Assembly (NCBI GenBank): GCA_036960375.1
Contig: JBALVY010000006.1
Span: forward strand, 1 to 64,000
Origin: CAWVSB01 sp036960375
GTDB lineage: Bacteria; Pseudomonadota; Gammaproteobacteria; Pseudomonadales; CAWVSB01
DNA: 64,000 nucleotides
Direction: 5' to 3'
Shown here: positions 33,893 to 42,555 of the stretch, one piece after another
Numbering within the stretch: position 1 is the stretch's first letter
Layout: each line of letters starts with the position of its first letter
Made by a program: the position numbers and the translations under genes
Notes under the pieces: model-generated
Database searches by the model: none
What the model was told of the DNA's origin: nothing
Seen by the model: the letters and a program-made list of their open reading frames with translations, nothing else

Positions 33893-34603
33893 ATGAGCGG
33901 TGCAACGATTCTCATTGTTGATGATGAAGCTCCGATAAGGGATATGATACGCATGGGGTTAGAGATGCAGGGCTTCAATTGTCTGGAGGCTGCGGATGGA
34001 CTTGAAGCTCACGCCGTAATCGTAGATCACCAGCCGGACCTGATTCTACTGGATTGGATGATGCCTAATGTTAGTGGTTTAGAACTGATTAGGCGCTTAA
34101 AAAAGGATGAAGTCACTGCGAGTATCCCGGTTATTATGCTTACCGCCAAGGCTGAAGAAGACAATATGCTGCAAGGTTTGCAATCCGGTGCTGACGATTA
34201 CGTCAGAAAACCTTTTTCTACTAAAGAGCTGGTGGCAAGAGTTCGAGCCTTATTGCGCCGTTCCAGCCCGGCGCTCAGCGGTGAAAAGCTGGTGTTTGGC
34301 CCGTTAGTAATGGATCAGGCCAGTCATAGAGTCAAGCTGCAGCAGCAACAAATTGACATGGGCCCTACCGAGTATCGTCTGTTGCATTTTTTTATGACTC
34401 ATCCAGAGCGTGCATACAGTCGTGGGCAATTACTGGATCATGTCTGGGGAGGCAATGTCTACGTGGAGGAGCGCACCGTGGATGTTCATATTCGGCGTTT
34501 GCGCAAGGCGCTCGAAGCGCCCGTTGACGTAAGTGGTTTTGTTCAGACTGTCAGAGGCACAGGCTATCGCTTTTCCCCCGAAGCAGAGACACAATATTCG
34601 TGA
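33893..34603 (+). CDS. phoB: Phosphate regulon response regulator PhoB
   Basis: 236 residues. Receiver domain 5-120 with acidic pocket D10/D11, phospho-acceptor D54 in L-L-D-W-M-M-P, and the conserved Lys in Y-V-R-K-P-F. The winged-helix OmpR-type domain (about 140-230) has the D-H-V-W-G-G...V-E-E-R-T-V-D-V-H-I-R-R-L-R-K recognition region characteristic of PhoB. Phosphorylated PhoB binds the Pho boxes seen before phoB and pstS. It overlaps phoR by 4 bases (GTGA). Confidence 0.97.
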   Translation: MSGATILIVDDEAPIRDMIRMGLEMQGFNCLEAADGLEAHAVIVDHQPDLILLDWMMPNVSGLELIRRLKKDEVTASIPVIMLTAKAEEDNMLQGLQSGADDYVRKPFSTKELVARVRALLRRSSPALSGEKLVFGPLVMDQASHRVKLQQQQIDMGPTEYRLLHFFMTHPERAYSRGQLLDHVWGGNVYVEERTVDVHIRRLRKALEAPVDVSGFVQTVRGTGYRFSPEAETQYS

Positions 34604-35901
34604 AAACAATTTCAGCTGAAATTCAGATTGCAGTGGGTATCTGCCTGCTGGCCACAAGTCTTGGTTGGTTTTTTTCTCACACTGTTATCGGCTTAGTTAT
34701 TGGATTATTGATATTTGTTTTCTACGAGTTACGCAAGCTTAAGCAGATGGCTCGTTGGTTGGCTAGAGAAGAAACCCAGTATCCTCCACATAGTCGGGCC
34801 GTATGGTCGACGATGATGGATCGCGTCTATCATCAGCGTCGGCGCGCGGACCAGCAATTCGCGTCGTTGCAGTCAGAATCGGAATATATGCGAGAGGCCC
34901 TGGCATCATTATCTGATGCGGTGGTGATGATTGATAGCGATGGATCGATTGAATGGTGTAATAACGCAGCAGGGCAGCTGCTGGGGCTACAATATCCTCG
35001 AGATAAAAGGCAGTTGCTGGTTAATTTGCTTCGCGACCTGGAGTTTGTTCGGTATTTTAACAAGGGTAAATATCGCAAGGGTCTGGAGATAGCTACACCC
35101 CACAAACGGAATCAGCGTTTGCGTATAGAGATCACGATTTTTGGCAATAATAATCGCTTGCTGTTTGCCCGGGATGTCACTGCGATAAAACGCATGGAGC
35201 AAATGCGAGTTGACTTCGTAGCCAATGTTTCGCATGAGTTGCGTACACCTCTGACCGTTATTGGCGGCTATCTGGAGGCAATACAAAGCATGCCGTTTAG
35301 TGAGGATGCTTTAGTATCAAAGGCGCTGCACCAAATGACTGGTCAGTGCACCCGAATGGAACATCTGGTCGATGATTTGATGTTATTGACTCGGTTAGAG
35401 TCTGAGGGCGAAGCAGATCACTCTCGTAATCCAATTAATGTCGCTGGCATGTCAGCCTTGCTGGCGGAGGATGCACGGATAAAACTTGCCGCCGACAAAC
35501 AAGTCACCATTGATGCTGATGTTGGTTTATGTCTAATCGGCAATGAAAGAGAAATACACAGCGCGTTTAGTAACCTGGTTAACAATGCGTGTAAATATAC
35601 GCCAGCAGGAGGTGAAATCAAGGTGTCCTGGCAGGAGAAGGGTGAGTGGGCTGTGTTTAGCGTAAGAGATACGGGTATCGGTATTGATCGCTCTCAGATC
35701 CCGCGCTTGACTGAACGATTTTATCGAGTTGAGAGTAGCCGCTCTACCGCTCATGGCGGTACCGGACTGGGCCTGGCAATAGTCAAACATGTGCTAATTA
35801 GGCACAAAGGTCGGCTAAAAATTGATAGTAAAGTGGGCGAGGGAAGTACATTTAGTTGTTTTTTTCGCCTAAGTCAGACGGCACGATCAAAACAAGACTG
35901 A
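34600..35901 (+). CDS. phoR: Phosphate regulon sensor histidine kinase PhoR
   Basis: 433 residues from a GTG start that overlaps the phoB stop. Two short N-terminal membrane helices (about 9-26, 28-43) with almost no periplasmic loop, a PAS domain (about 95-195), the phospho-acceptor H212 in N-V-S-H-E-L-R-T-P-L-T, and N, G1, F and G2 boxes (N-N-A-C-K-Y-T, D-T-G-I-G-I, G-G-T-G-L-G-L-A-I-V-K-H). The missing sensory loop is normal for PhoR, which reads phosphate status through PstB and PhoU. Confidence 0.97.
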   Translation: MKTISAEIQIAVGICLLATSLGWFFSHTVIGLVIGLLIFVFYELRKLKQMARWLAREETQYPPHSRAVWSTMMDRVYHQRRRADQQFASLQSESEYMREALASLSDAVVMIDSDGSIEWCNNAAGQLLGLQYPRDKRQLLVNLLRDLEFVRYFNKGKYRKGLEIATPHKRNQRLRIEITIFGNNNRLLFARDVTAIKRMEQMRVDFVANVSHELRTPLTVIGGYLEAIQSMPFSEDALVSKALHQMTGQCTRMEHLVDDLMLLTRLESEGEADHSRNPINVAGMSALLAEDARIKLAADKQVTIDADVGLCLIGNEREIHSAFSNLVNNACKYTPAGGEIKVSWQEKGEWAVFSVRDTGIGIDRSQIPRLTERFYRVESSRSTAHGGTGLGLAIVKHVLIRHKGRLKIDSKVGEGSTFSCFFRLSQTARSKQD

Positions 35902-35926
35902 GTTATATACCCCTATCGGCTCTCAT

Positions 35927-36259
35927 TTAGAGCCTTGGCGTCTGCACTAGAATCCACGGCTTTACCACGACCGTCCATAAGGTCAGCGCTTTGTTATGCC
36001 ATTCCAGAGCCTGCTCGTTGCTTACTTGCCCCACTTTCCCCTCTGCCATCCAGAGCTTAATGAGTTCCGCATCGTCATCTTTCACTGCCAGCGCCACTGT
36101 GATGAGATCCAGCTCGGCAGCAACATAAATAGTCGTGCCATTGGCGAAAAAATGCTCCAGCTCGGACCAGGGGATTTTAGCTGTTTCCCGCAGTAATTCT
36201 TGCTGAGCAAGGCTAAGCTCAGCAGGAGCAGGAGCGGGAGTATCATTAGATGTCGTCAT
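35927..36259 (-). CDS. DUF2288 family protein
   Basis: 110 residues, cytoplasmic. It has the DUF2288 features: a helix L-L-R-E-T-A-K-I-P-W-S-E-L-E-H-F-F-A, then G-T-T-I-Y-V-A-A-E-L-D-L-I-T-V-A, and the C-terminal W-T-V-V-V-K-P-W-I-L-V-Q. The first 17 residues are a Pro/Ala-rich extension. Function unknown. It lies on the opposite strand between phoR and the pst promoter. Confidence 0.88.
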   Translation of the reverse strand: MTTSNDTPAPAPAELSLAQQELLRETAKIPWSELEHFFANGTTIYVAAELDLITVALAVKDDDAELIKLWMAEGKVGQVSNEQALEWHNKALTLWTVVVKPWILVQTPRL

Positions 36260-36329
36260 AATAGAGAAATACTTGCTAATTTTGGCTAATGATACACGTT
36301 CAGCACCAAAAAACCCGCCTGTAATACAA

Positions 36330-36374
36330 CTGTCATATAAAAGTCACATTATTGTCACCCTTACTACCTAAGAT
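36330..36374 (+). promoter_or_regulatory. Pho box and promoter of the pst operon
   Basis: CTGTCAT (36330), AAGTCAC (36341) and TTGTCAC (36352) are three direct repeats in exact 11-base phase, the design bound by PhoB in place of a -35 box. TAAGAT at 36369-36374 is a fitting -10 box, starting 10 bases after the last repeat. pstS begins 57 bases downstream. Confidence 0.9.
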
Positions 36375-36431
36375 CATAGCTGGATCAAATATGAGTCCAT
36401 TAACCTTAGATAGGCAAATGAGAGAATACTT

Positions 36432-37487
36432 ATGAAAAAGAAAGCTTTGATAGTTGCTGCGGCTGTATTAGCCGGAGGCCTGGCAAATACTGTGCTAGCT
36501 CAGTCTCGTGATTACGTTAGTGTTGTGGGTTCTTCTACCGTTTACCCATTCGCAACTGTGGTTGCAGAACGTTTTGGTCGGTCCAGCGGTATGAAGACAC
36601 CAAAAATCGAGTCTACAGGCTCCGGTGGCGGAATGAAGTTGTTTTGTACCGGTGTTGGTGCAAAGACAGCTGATATTACAAACTCTTCCCGTCGTATAAA
36701 GAAATCCGAATTTGAGTCTTGTCAGGCCAATGGGGTTAAAGATGTAGTTGAAGTATTGATTGGTTACGACGGCATCGCTCTGGCCAACTCCAACAAGGCC
36801 CCTGTTCTGTCACTGACGCGAAAAGATATCTTTTTGGCATTGGCAGCTGAAGTTCCTAACCCCGATGGAACTGAGACGTTGGTAGCCAACCCTCATAAGA
36901 CCTGGAAACAGGTGAACTCTTCGTTACCAGAGCAGAGAATTGAAGTGCTGGGTCCTCCGCCAACATCGGGTACACGTGACGCTTTTGCAGAGTTGGCGAT
37001 GGAAGGTGGCTGTAAAAAATACTCCTGGATTGCAGCGATTAAGAAAAAGGACAAAAACCAATATAAAGCGACATGCCATACTATCCGAGAGGATGGCGCT
37101 TATATAGAGGCTGGTGAGAATGATAATTTGATCGTGCAAAAGCTTGATTCAAATCCTAATGCATTAGGTGTTTTTGGATTTAGTTTTCTTGACCAGAATA
37201 GCGATAAGGTACAAGGTTCTATTGTAGAAGGCAGTGCACCAACCTTTGAGACTATTTCTGACAAATCTTACCCAATTAGTCGTCCACTTTATGTCTACGT
37301 AAAAAAGGCACACGTCGGTGTAATACCGGGTATTGCTGAATACATGGCAGAATTTACCAGCGAAAAAGCTTGGGGAGAGGAAGGATATCTGGCGGATAAG
37401 GGTATGATCCCTCTATCAGATGATGCCCGAGCGACGATTGGCGCTGACGTCAAGAATTTGTCAGCGATGAGCGGGACTGATTTATAG
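36432..37487 (+). CDS. pstS: Phosphate ABC transporter substrate-binding protein
   Basis: 351 residues. Signal peptide 1-23 (V-L-A cleavage before Q-S-R-D-Y). Phosphate-site motifs are V-G-S-S-T-V-Y-P-F and S-T-G-S-G-G-G, then A-D-I-T-N-S-S-R-R and the S-G-T-R-D segment. The sequence follows the longer PstS group found in Pseudomonas and alphaproteobacteria rather than the E. coli type. It captures phosphate in the periplasm for PstCAB. GAGAATACTT precedes the ATG. A stem-loop follows and may set the usual excess of PstS over the membrane subunits. Confidence 0.96.
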   Translation: MKKKALIVAAAVLAGGLANTVLAQSRDYVSVVGSSTVYPFATVVAERFGRSSGMKTPKIESTGSGGGMKLFCTGVGAKTADITNSSRRIKKSEFESCQANGVKDVVEVLIGYDGIALANSNKAPVLSLTRKDIFLALAAEVPNPDGTETLVANPHKTWKQVNSSLPEQRIEVLGPPPTSGTRDAFAELAMEGGCKKYSWIAAIKKKDKNQYKATCHTIREDGAYIEAGENDNLIVQKLDSNPNALGVFGFSFLDQNSDKVQGSIVEGSAPTFETISDKSYPISRPLYVYVKKAHVGVIPGIAEYMAEFTSEKAWGEEGYLADKGMIPLSDDARATIGADVKNLSAMSGTDL

Positions 37488-37511
37488 ATTGGTACTTATA
37501 CTGGCAAGTTA

Positions 37512-37540
37512 GCGTGACCCGCAGAAATTGCGGGTCACGC
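37512..37540 (+). terminator. Stem-loop between pstS and pstC
   Basis: GCGTGACCCGCA and TGCGGGTCACGC form a perfect 12-bp stem around a 5-base loop. Only TGTTT follows, so partial termination or protection of the pstS mRNA 3' end is more likely than full termination. Confidence 0.7.
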
Positions 37541-37608
37541 TGTTTAAAATGGTACAACCCGTTAAGCGAGTTGTAATTTCACACTTAAAAGATTAGCAAT
37601 AGACAGAT

Positions 37609-38997
37609 ATGAGCCTTTCGACCTTATTTTTACTGCTGATTAGCTTGATCGCGCTATCGTATTATTACGGTTATCGGCGATCTGTCGCCTTAGTTAAACC
37701 TCTTGGTGGAATTCGTCATTTACATTCTCTGCCGTTTTATTATGGGGCGAGGGCCGCGATCTGGTGTGGTATGCCCGCCTTGCTTCTGCTTGCTGGCTGG
37801 GCCCTGTTTAGCGAACCACTAATAACCCGATTGTTATTTTCCAGCTTACCGCAAGATATTCAGCCCCAATCTCTGGCTGACGCGAACCTACTAATAAACA
37901 AGATCGAAAATATTGCGGCAGGTAATTTACAGGCAGGAAAGGATAGCGGTGCCATTGTTGCAGCGGGTGAGCAATTGGCAAAACTACGCAATAGCTCGCG
38001 TTGGTATGTGTCGGCCTTATTGCTTTCCCTAGCCGTGATAGGGGGAACTTTCGCCTGGTTTAAAATAACGCCTCAGCTTAGAGCTCGTCAGGAAGTTGAG
38101 AAGGTCTTTCGCGGATTTTTATTGGGCTGCTCTTGTATAGCTATCTTTACTACGTTGGGAATTCTTCTATCAGTACTTTTTGAATCGTTGATGTTCTTTC
38201 GTAGTGTGCCAGTTACTGATTTCTTGTTCGGTTTGAGCTGGAGCCCGCAAATGTCTATTCGAGCGGATCAGGTTGGCTCATCCGGCGCTTTTGGGGCCAT
38301 TCCGCTATTTGCAGGCACTATGTTGATCACGGTCATTGCGATGACTGTGGCAGTTCCCGTTGGCCTGCTATCTGCCATATACCTGTCCGAATATGCCAGC
38401 TCTCGTCTACGGTCGATAGCCAAGCCTGCTCTTGAAGTATTGGCGGGTATTCCTACGGTTGTTTACGGTTTTTTTGCCGCACTGACGGTAGCGCCATTTA
38501 TTCGTGATACCGGCACTGCGATGGGTCTTACGGTTTCTTCGGAGAGCGCTTTGGCCGCCGGCCTTGTAATGGGGGTAATGATTATTCCTTTTGTATCATC
38601 GCTGGCTGATGACGTGATATCGGCTGTGCCACAATCGATGCGAGATGGCTCATTGGCGCTTGGTGCAACCCAGTCTGAAACGGTGCGCAAAGTGATATTC
38701 CCCGCAGCTTTACCGGGCATAGTCGGCGGTGTCATGTTGGCTGTATCACGGGCTATCGGTGAAACTATGATAGTGGTGATGGCTGCGGGCATGGCGGCTA
38801 ATTTGACAGCTAATCCTTTGGATTCAGTCACCACTGTGACTGTTCAAATAGTGACTCTGTTGGTGGGAGACCAAGAGTTTGACAGCCCCAAAACGCTGGC
38901 AGCTTTTGCTCTCGGTCTTATGTTGTTTGTGGTTACCTTAAGTTTGAACTTTATTGCGTTGCATGTCGTGCGGAAATATCGAGAAGAATATGAGTAA
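37609..38997 (+). CDS. pstC: Phosphate ABC transporter permease PstC, extended type
   Basis: 462 residues against about 319 in E. coli. The extra N-terminal half holds three membrane helices and a loop, the region I know as DUF3708. The BPD_transp_1 permease core occupies about residues 235-455, with the cytoplasmic EAA-like loop D-G-S-L-A-L-G-A-T-Q-S-E-T that contacts PstB and G-I-P-T-V-V-Y-G-F-F before it. Its stop overlaps pstA by 8 bases. Confidence 0.95.
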   Translation: MSLSTLFLLLISLIALSYYYGYRRSVALVKPLGGIRHLHSLPFYYGARAAIWCGMPALLLLAGWALFSEPLITRLLFSSLPQDIQPQSLADANLLINKIENIAAGNLQAGKDSGAIVAAGEQLAKLRNSSRWYVSALLLSLAVIGGTFAWFKITPQLRARQEVEKVFRGFLLGCSCIAIFTTLGILLSVLFESLMFFRSVPVTDFLFGLSWSPQMSIRADQVGSSGAFGAIPLFAGTMLITVIAMTVAVPVGLLSAIYLSEYASSRLRSIAKPALEVLAGIPTVVYGFFAALTVAPFIRDTGTAMGLTVSSESALAAGLVMGVMIIPFVSSLADDVISAVPQSMRDGSLALGATQSETVRKVIFPAALPGIVGGVMLAVSRAIGETMIVVMAAGMAANLTANPLDSVTTVTVQIVTLLVGDQEFDSPKTLAAFALGLMLFVVTLSLNFIALHVVRKYREEYE

Positions 38998-40279
38998 CGA
39001 AGCCGAAGTGAAGACGATCGATTTGGTTCGTAAAACGCTGGTACGGCGTAATCGTGCGGAGCGTCGTTTTCGGCTCTATGGTCTGGCTTCCATTTTTTTT
39101 GGCCTTGCTTGTGTGGTGGTTCTTTTTACCGACATTATTAGTAAGGGTCACGGTGCCTTTTTTCAGTCTTATATCGAATTGGACATACACTACGATGCGC
39201 AAGTGCTCGGACTTGATGCTGGTTATACTTCGGCGGATCTTCGAGCAGCAAATTTTGAGGCTTTAGTTAAGCAATCTTTGCGCAATAAATTTCCTGATGT
39301 ATCGGGGCGTAAAGAAAAGCGTGATATGTATAGACTGATTAGCCCAGGTGGGGCCTATCATCTACAAGACCGTATCGCAGAAAATCCCGGTTTATTAGGC
39401 AGCAATGAAACGCTTTGGTTATTAGCCAGTGACGATGTAGATACTTATTTTAAGAGTATCGACTCCAGTGAAGGCGCTTTTACCGGAAAGGTGAGTGAAA
39501 AGCAGCAGCTCTATGTAGCTCAATTAATTGCTGAGGGAGTCATTGAGAAACAATTTAATCGCGCGTTTTTTTCCAGTGGTGATTCCAGAGAGCCCGAATT
39601 GGCCGGTATTGGCGGAGCCGCCATGGGTTCGTTGTATACGCTAATAATTACGATTCTGCTGAGTTTTCCTATTGGCGTCTCAGCTGCAATTTATCTAGAG
39701 GAATTTGCGCCAAGAAATCGCTGGACCGACCTGATAGAGGTCAATGTGAATAATTTGGCCGCCGTGCCTTCTATTATATTCGGCTTGTTGGGTCTGGCTA
39801 TTTTTATTAACTTTTTTGGCGTTCCACGCTCTGTACCGATTGTCGGTGGTTTAGTTCTTACTCTCATGACCTTGCCTACCATTATTATCTCCAGTCGTGC
39901 CGCCATAAAGTCTGTGCCGCCGTCAATTCGGGAAGCGGCGATGGGTATGGGTGCTTCAAAAGTTCAAGTTGTTATGCAACACGTTCTACCGCTGGCTATG
40001 CCAGGCATGCTAACCGGCGGTATCATCGGGATGGCGCAGGCTTTGGGTGAAACGGCGCCTTTGCTGATGATTGGTATGGTGGCTTTTATCGTTGACATTC
40101 CTGGTGGTATTTCCGATCCTGCAACGGTGTTGCCAGTACAAATATTCCTTTGGTCCGATAGCCCCGAAAGGGCTTTTGTTGAGAAGACGTCAGCTGCCAT
40201 TATGGTTTTGTTGGCTTTTTTGATAATTATGAACACAGCGGCGGTTTTATTGCGTAAGCGGCTGGAAACACGCTGGTAG
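38990..40279 (+). CDS. pstA: Phosphate ABC transporter permease PstA, extended type
   Basis: 429 residues from ATG 38990, which overlaps the pstC stop; E. coli PstA has 296. After the first membrane helix (about 27-47) there is a periplasmic insertion of some 150 residues (DUF3333-type), then the permease core (about 205-425) with G-L-L-G-L-A-I-F and the EAA loop E-A-A-M-G-M-G-A-S-K. It pairs with PstC to form the phosphate channel. Confidence 0.95.
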   Translation: MSNEAEVKTIDLVRKTLVRRNRAERRFRLYGLASIFFGLACVVVLFTDIISKGHGAFFQSYIELDIHYDAQVLGLDAGYTSADLRAANFEALVKQSLRNKFPDVSGRKEKRDMYRLISPGGAYHLQDRIAENPGLLGSNETLWLLASDDVDTYFKSIDSSEGAFTGKVSEKQQLYVAQLIAEGVIEKQFNRAFFSSGDSREPELAGIGGAAMGSLYTLIITILLSFPIGVSAAIYLEEFAPRNRWTDLIEVNVNNLAAVPSIIFGLLGLAIFINFFGVPRSVPIVGGLVLTLMTLPTIIISSRAAIKSVPPSIREAAMGMGASKVQVVMQHVLPLAMPGMLTGGIIGMAQALGETAPLLMIGMVAFIVDIPGGISDPATVLPVQIFLWSDSPERAFVEKTSAAIMVLLAFLIIMNTAAVLLRKRLETRW

Positions 40280-40288
40280 GGCGTAGAT

Positions 40289-41167
40289 ATGGTGAGTATG
40301 GCAGTGACAAATGATACAGAGACTTTAGTAAGCAAGGTGGACGTTGGTACAGCACTGATGGATGATCACCGGCTTGATGATATTGTGACCATAGGTAAAC
40401 CGCTAGTAGACAATGCCTGTCTGAGCATGCGTAACGTGAATGTATTTTATGGTGATAAACAGGCTATATTTGACGTGAATATAGACGTAGGCGCCAATGA
40501 AGTCATCGCGATGATAGGTCCTTCTGGTTGTGGTAAATCAACCTTCCTGCGTTCAATTAACCGGATGAACGACACAGTAGAAAGCTGTCGTGTATCTGGC
40601 GAGCTACTACTTGAAGGGGCAGATATTTACGATCCGGCGATGGATGTCGTTGAGCTGCGGGCAAGAATAGGGATGGTGTTTCAAAAGCCCAACCCTTTCC
40701 CTAAATCAATTTACGACAATGTGGCTTATGGGCCGCGCTTGCACGGTCTTGCATCAAAGCGTGCAGAGCTGGATGAGATCGTGGAGACAAGTCTGGTAAA
40801 GGCAGGTCTTTGGGCAGAAGTGAAAGATCGTTTGCTGCAGCCGGGTACTGGCTTGTCTGGTGGGCAGCAACAACGTCTGTGTATTGCACGCACCATTGCG
40901 ATCAGTCCGGAAGTCATCTTGATGGATGAACCCTGTTCTGCTCTCGACCCCATTGCGACTGCAAGAATTGAAGAGCTGATCGCTGAGCTATCACAGAATT
41001 ATACGATTGCTATCGTTACACACTCAATGCAGCAAGCTGCCAGGGTCTCGTCGCGAACTGCCTATTTTCACTTGGGCAGGTTGGTGGAAGTTAATGATAC
41101 TGAAAAAGTTTTTACTATGCCGGATCATGCCTTAACCGAGGCGTATATTACCGGACGTTTTGGTTAA
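40289..41167 (+). CDS. pstB: Phosphate ABC transporter ATP-binding protein
   Basis: 292 residues, with an N-terminal extension of about 35 residues over E. coli PstB. Walker A G-P-S-G-C-G-K-S-T (77-85), Q-loop in M-V-F-Q-K-P-N-P-F-P, ABC signature L-S-G-G-Q-Q-Q-R, Walker B V-I-L-M-D-E-P, and H-loop T-H-S-M. F-Q-K-P-N-P-F-P-K-S-I and the C-terminal Y-I-T-G-R-F-G are PstB hallmarks. It powers import and, with PhoU, signals to PhoR. Confidence 0.97.
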   Translation: MVSMAVTNDTETLVSKVDVGTALMDDHRLDDIVTIGKPLVDNACLSMRNVNVFYGDKQAIFDVNIDVGANEVIAMIGPSGCGKSTFLRSINRMNDTVESCRVSGELLLEGADIYDPAMDVVELRARIGMVFQKPNPFPKSIYDNVAYGPRLHGLASKRAELDEIVETSLVKAGLWAEVKDRLLQPGTGLSGGQQQRLCIARTIAISPEVILMDEPCSALDPIATARIEELIAELSQNYTIAIVTHSMQQAARVSSRTAYFHLGRLVEVNDTEKVFTMPDHALTEAYITGRFG

Positions 41168-41180
41168 AAAGGATACAATC

Positions 41181-41873
41181 ATGAATCTAAATCTGGACCA
41201 ACATATATCCCAAAAATTTAACGAAGATCTTGAAAGTATCAAGACTGAAATGCTGGAGATGGGTGGGCTGGTTGAAACTCAGTTGACCGATGCTATAGCT
41301 GCGCTCGAATACGCAGATAGTGAGCTGGCAGAAAAAGTACTCAAGCGGGAAGATAGAGTTGACACAATGGAAGTGGATATCGATGAAGCCTGCACTTCTA
41401 TTATCGCCTTGAGGCAGCCGGCAGCAAGCGATTTACGTATGGTTTTATCAGTGCTTAAATCTATTCGAGACCTGGAACGAATTGGTGACGAGGCGGCAAA
41501 GATAGCTGAAATGGCTCTGGTCTTATGTGAACAAGGCGATGCGCCACGCGGTTATACAGAAATTCGTCACATTAGTAGCAGCGTACGTGAAATGCTTACC
41601 GATACGCTTGATGCTTTTGCTCGATATGACTCGCAGGCAGCTATTAAGACAATGCGCGCAGACAAGAAAGTGGATCTGGACTATAAAAGTGCAATAAGGG
41701 AAATGATTACCTATATGATGGAGGACCCGCGCAGTATTAGCCGGGTGATGAAAATACTGTGGATTTTGCGTTCACTGGAGCGCATAGGTGATCATTCGAA
41801 AAATATCTGTGAACACATTGTCTTTTTTGTCAGCGGTGAAGATTTGCGGCACAAGTCAGAAAGTGAATATTAG
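41181..41873 (+). CDS. phoU: Phosphate signalling protein PhoU
   Basis: 230 residues from ATG 41181, with AAAAAGGA before it. Two three-helix bundles each carry the PhoU metal motif E/D-x-x-x-D: R-D-L-E-R-I-G-D-E-A in the first and R-S-L-E-R-I-G-D-H-S-K-N in the second. It is the negative regulator that links PstSCAB activity to PhoR. Last gene of the pst operon; followed by a terminator. Confidence 0.97.
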   Translation: MNLNLDQHISQKFNEDLESIKTEMLEMGGLVETQLTDAIAALEYADSELAEKVLKREDRVDTMEVDIDEACTSIIALRQPAASDLRMVLSVLKSIRDLERIGDEAAKIAEMALVLCEQGDAPRGYTEIRHISSSVREMLTDTLDAFARYDSQAAIKTMRADKKVDLDYKSAIREMITYMMEDPRSISRVMKILWILRSLERIGDHSKNICEHIVFFVSGEDLRHKSESEY

Positions 41874-41886
41874 CCCAATTCAGGTA

Positions 41887-41918
41887 TTAAAAAGGCGACT
41901 ACAGAGTCGCCTTTTTAA
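41887..41918. terminator. Bidirectional terminator after phoU
   Basis: TTAAAAAGGCGACT / AGTCGCCTTTTTAA around ACAG; usable from both sides by the convergent genes. Confidence 0.93.
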
Positions 41919-41928
41919 TTAGAGCGGG

Positions 41929-42279
41929 TTATTGCGTTCGGGCTTTGTATTCACCTACCTGTTCTTTCCAATCGGCGGCAATGGCCGTTTGCTGATCTAC
42001 CTCAGCGTTGTATTGCTCGTTTCGGACGGCCATAGTTTCTTCGGTTTCGGTTCCGCTTTCAATGGCAGCGCTTTGTTGCTTTTCCAAACACTCGAGGAAG
42101 ACGTTGGATGCAGCCATGTAGGCCTTCACTTCAGCCTGGGTGGCACCTAATTCTTCTATAGTAGCGGTAGCTCCATCGGCTAATTCAGCTGGTGGCTCTG
42201 TATCGACACAATCTTGTGCATAGGCTCCAGCAGATAAAACGATACTGGCGGCGGCAACAATTAAGTTTATCTTTTTCAT
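41929..42279 (-). CDS. Small secreted protein of unknown function
   Basis: 116 residues. Clear Sec signal peptide (1-21, A-Y-A cleavage). The mature part is acidic and helical, with two cysteines (C24 in Q-D-C-V-D and C64 in F-L-E-C-L-E) that could form one disulfide in the periplasm, and many Ala, Glu and Thr. The C-terminal half looks like a single long helix. I do not recognise a family. It faces phoU across a shared terminator. Confidence 0.75.
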   Translation of the reverse strand: MKKINLIVAAASIVLSAGAYAQDCVDTEPPAELADGATATIEELGATQAEVKAYMAASNVFLECLEKQQSAAIESGTETEETMAVRNEQYNAEVDQQTAIAADWKEQVGEYKARTQ

Positions 42280-42555
42280 AATGTTAATTTCCTGCGGTTA
42301 CTAATGTATGTCTGTTTTTAGCGAACAATAACAGTCTGGCGCTAATTTGCAATGGTCTACATTAACAGCGGCTTAAAACAAGCTACCGGACGGGAATTTC
42401 CCCCAACATTCGCTTGATGGCAGCGGGCCGTTTTGAAAGTGAACCCGGGGCGATGGGAATACCGTTTGGTAATAGTTCAGTCCATTGCAGGCTATATCTC
42501 GTATGATATGGCTATTGGCTGTTTGGGGCCATATCGAACGGGAACCGCTATTTTC

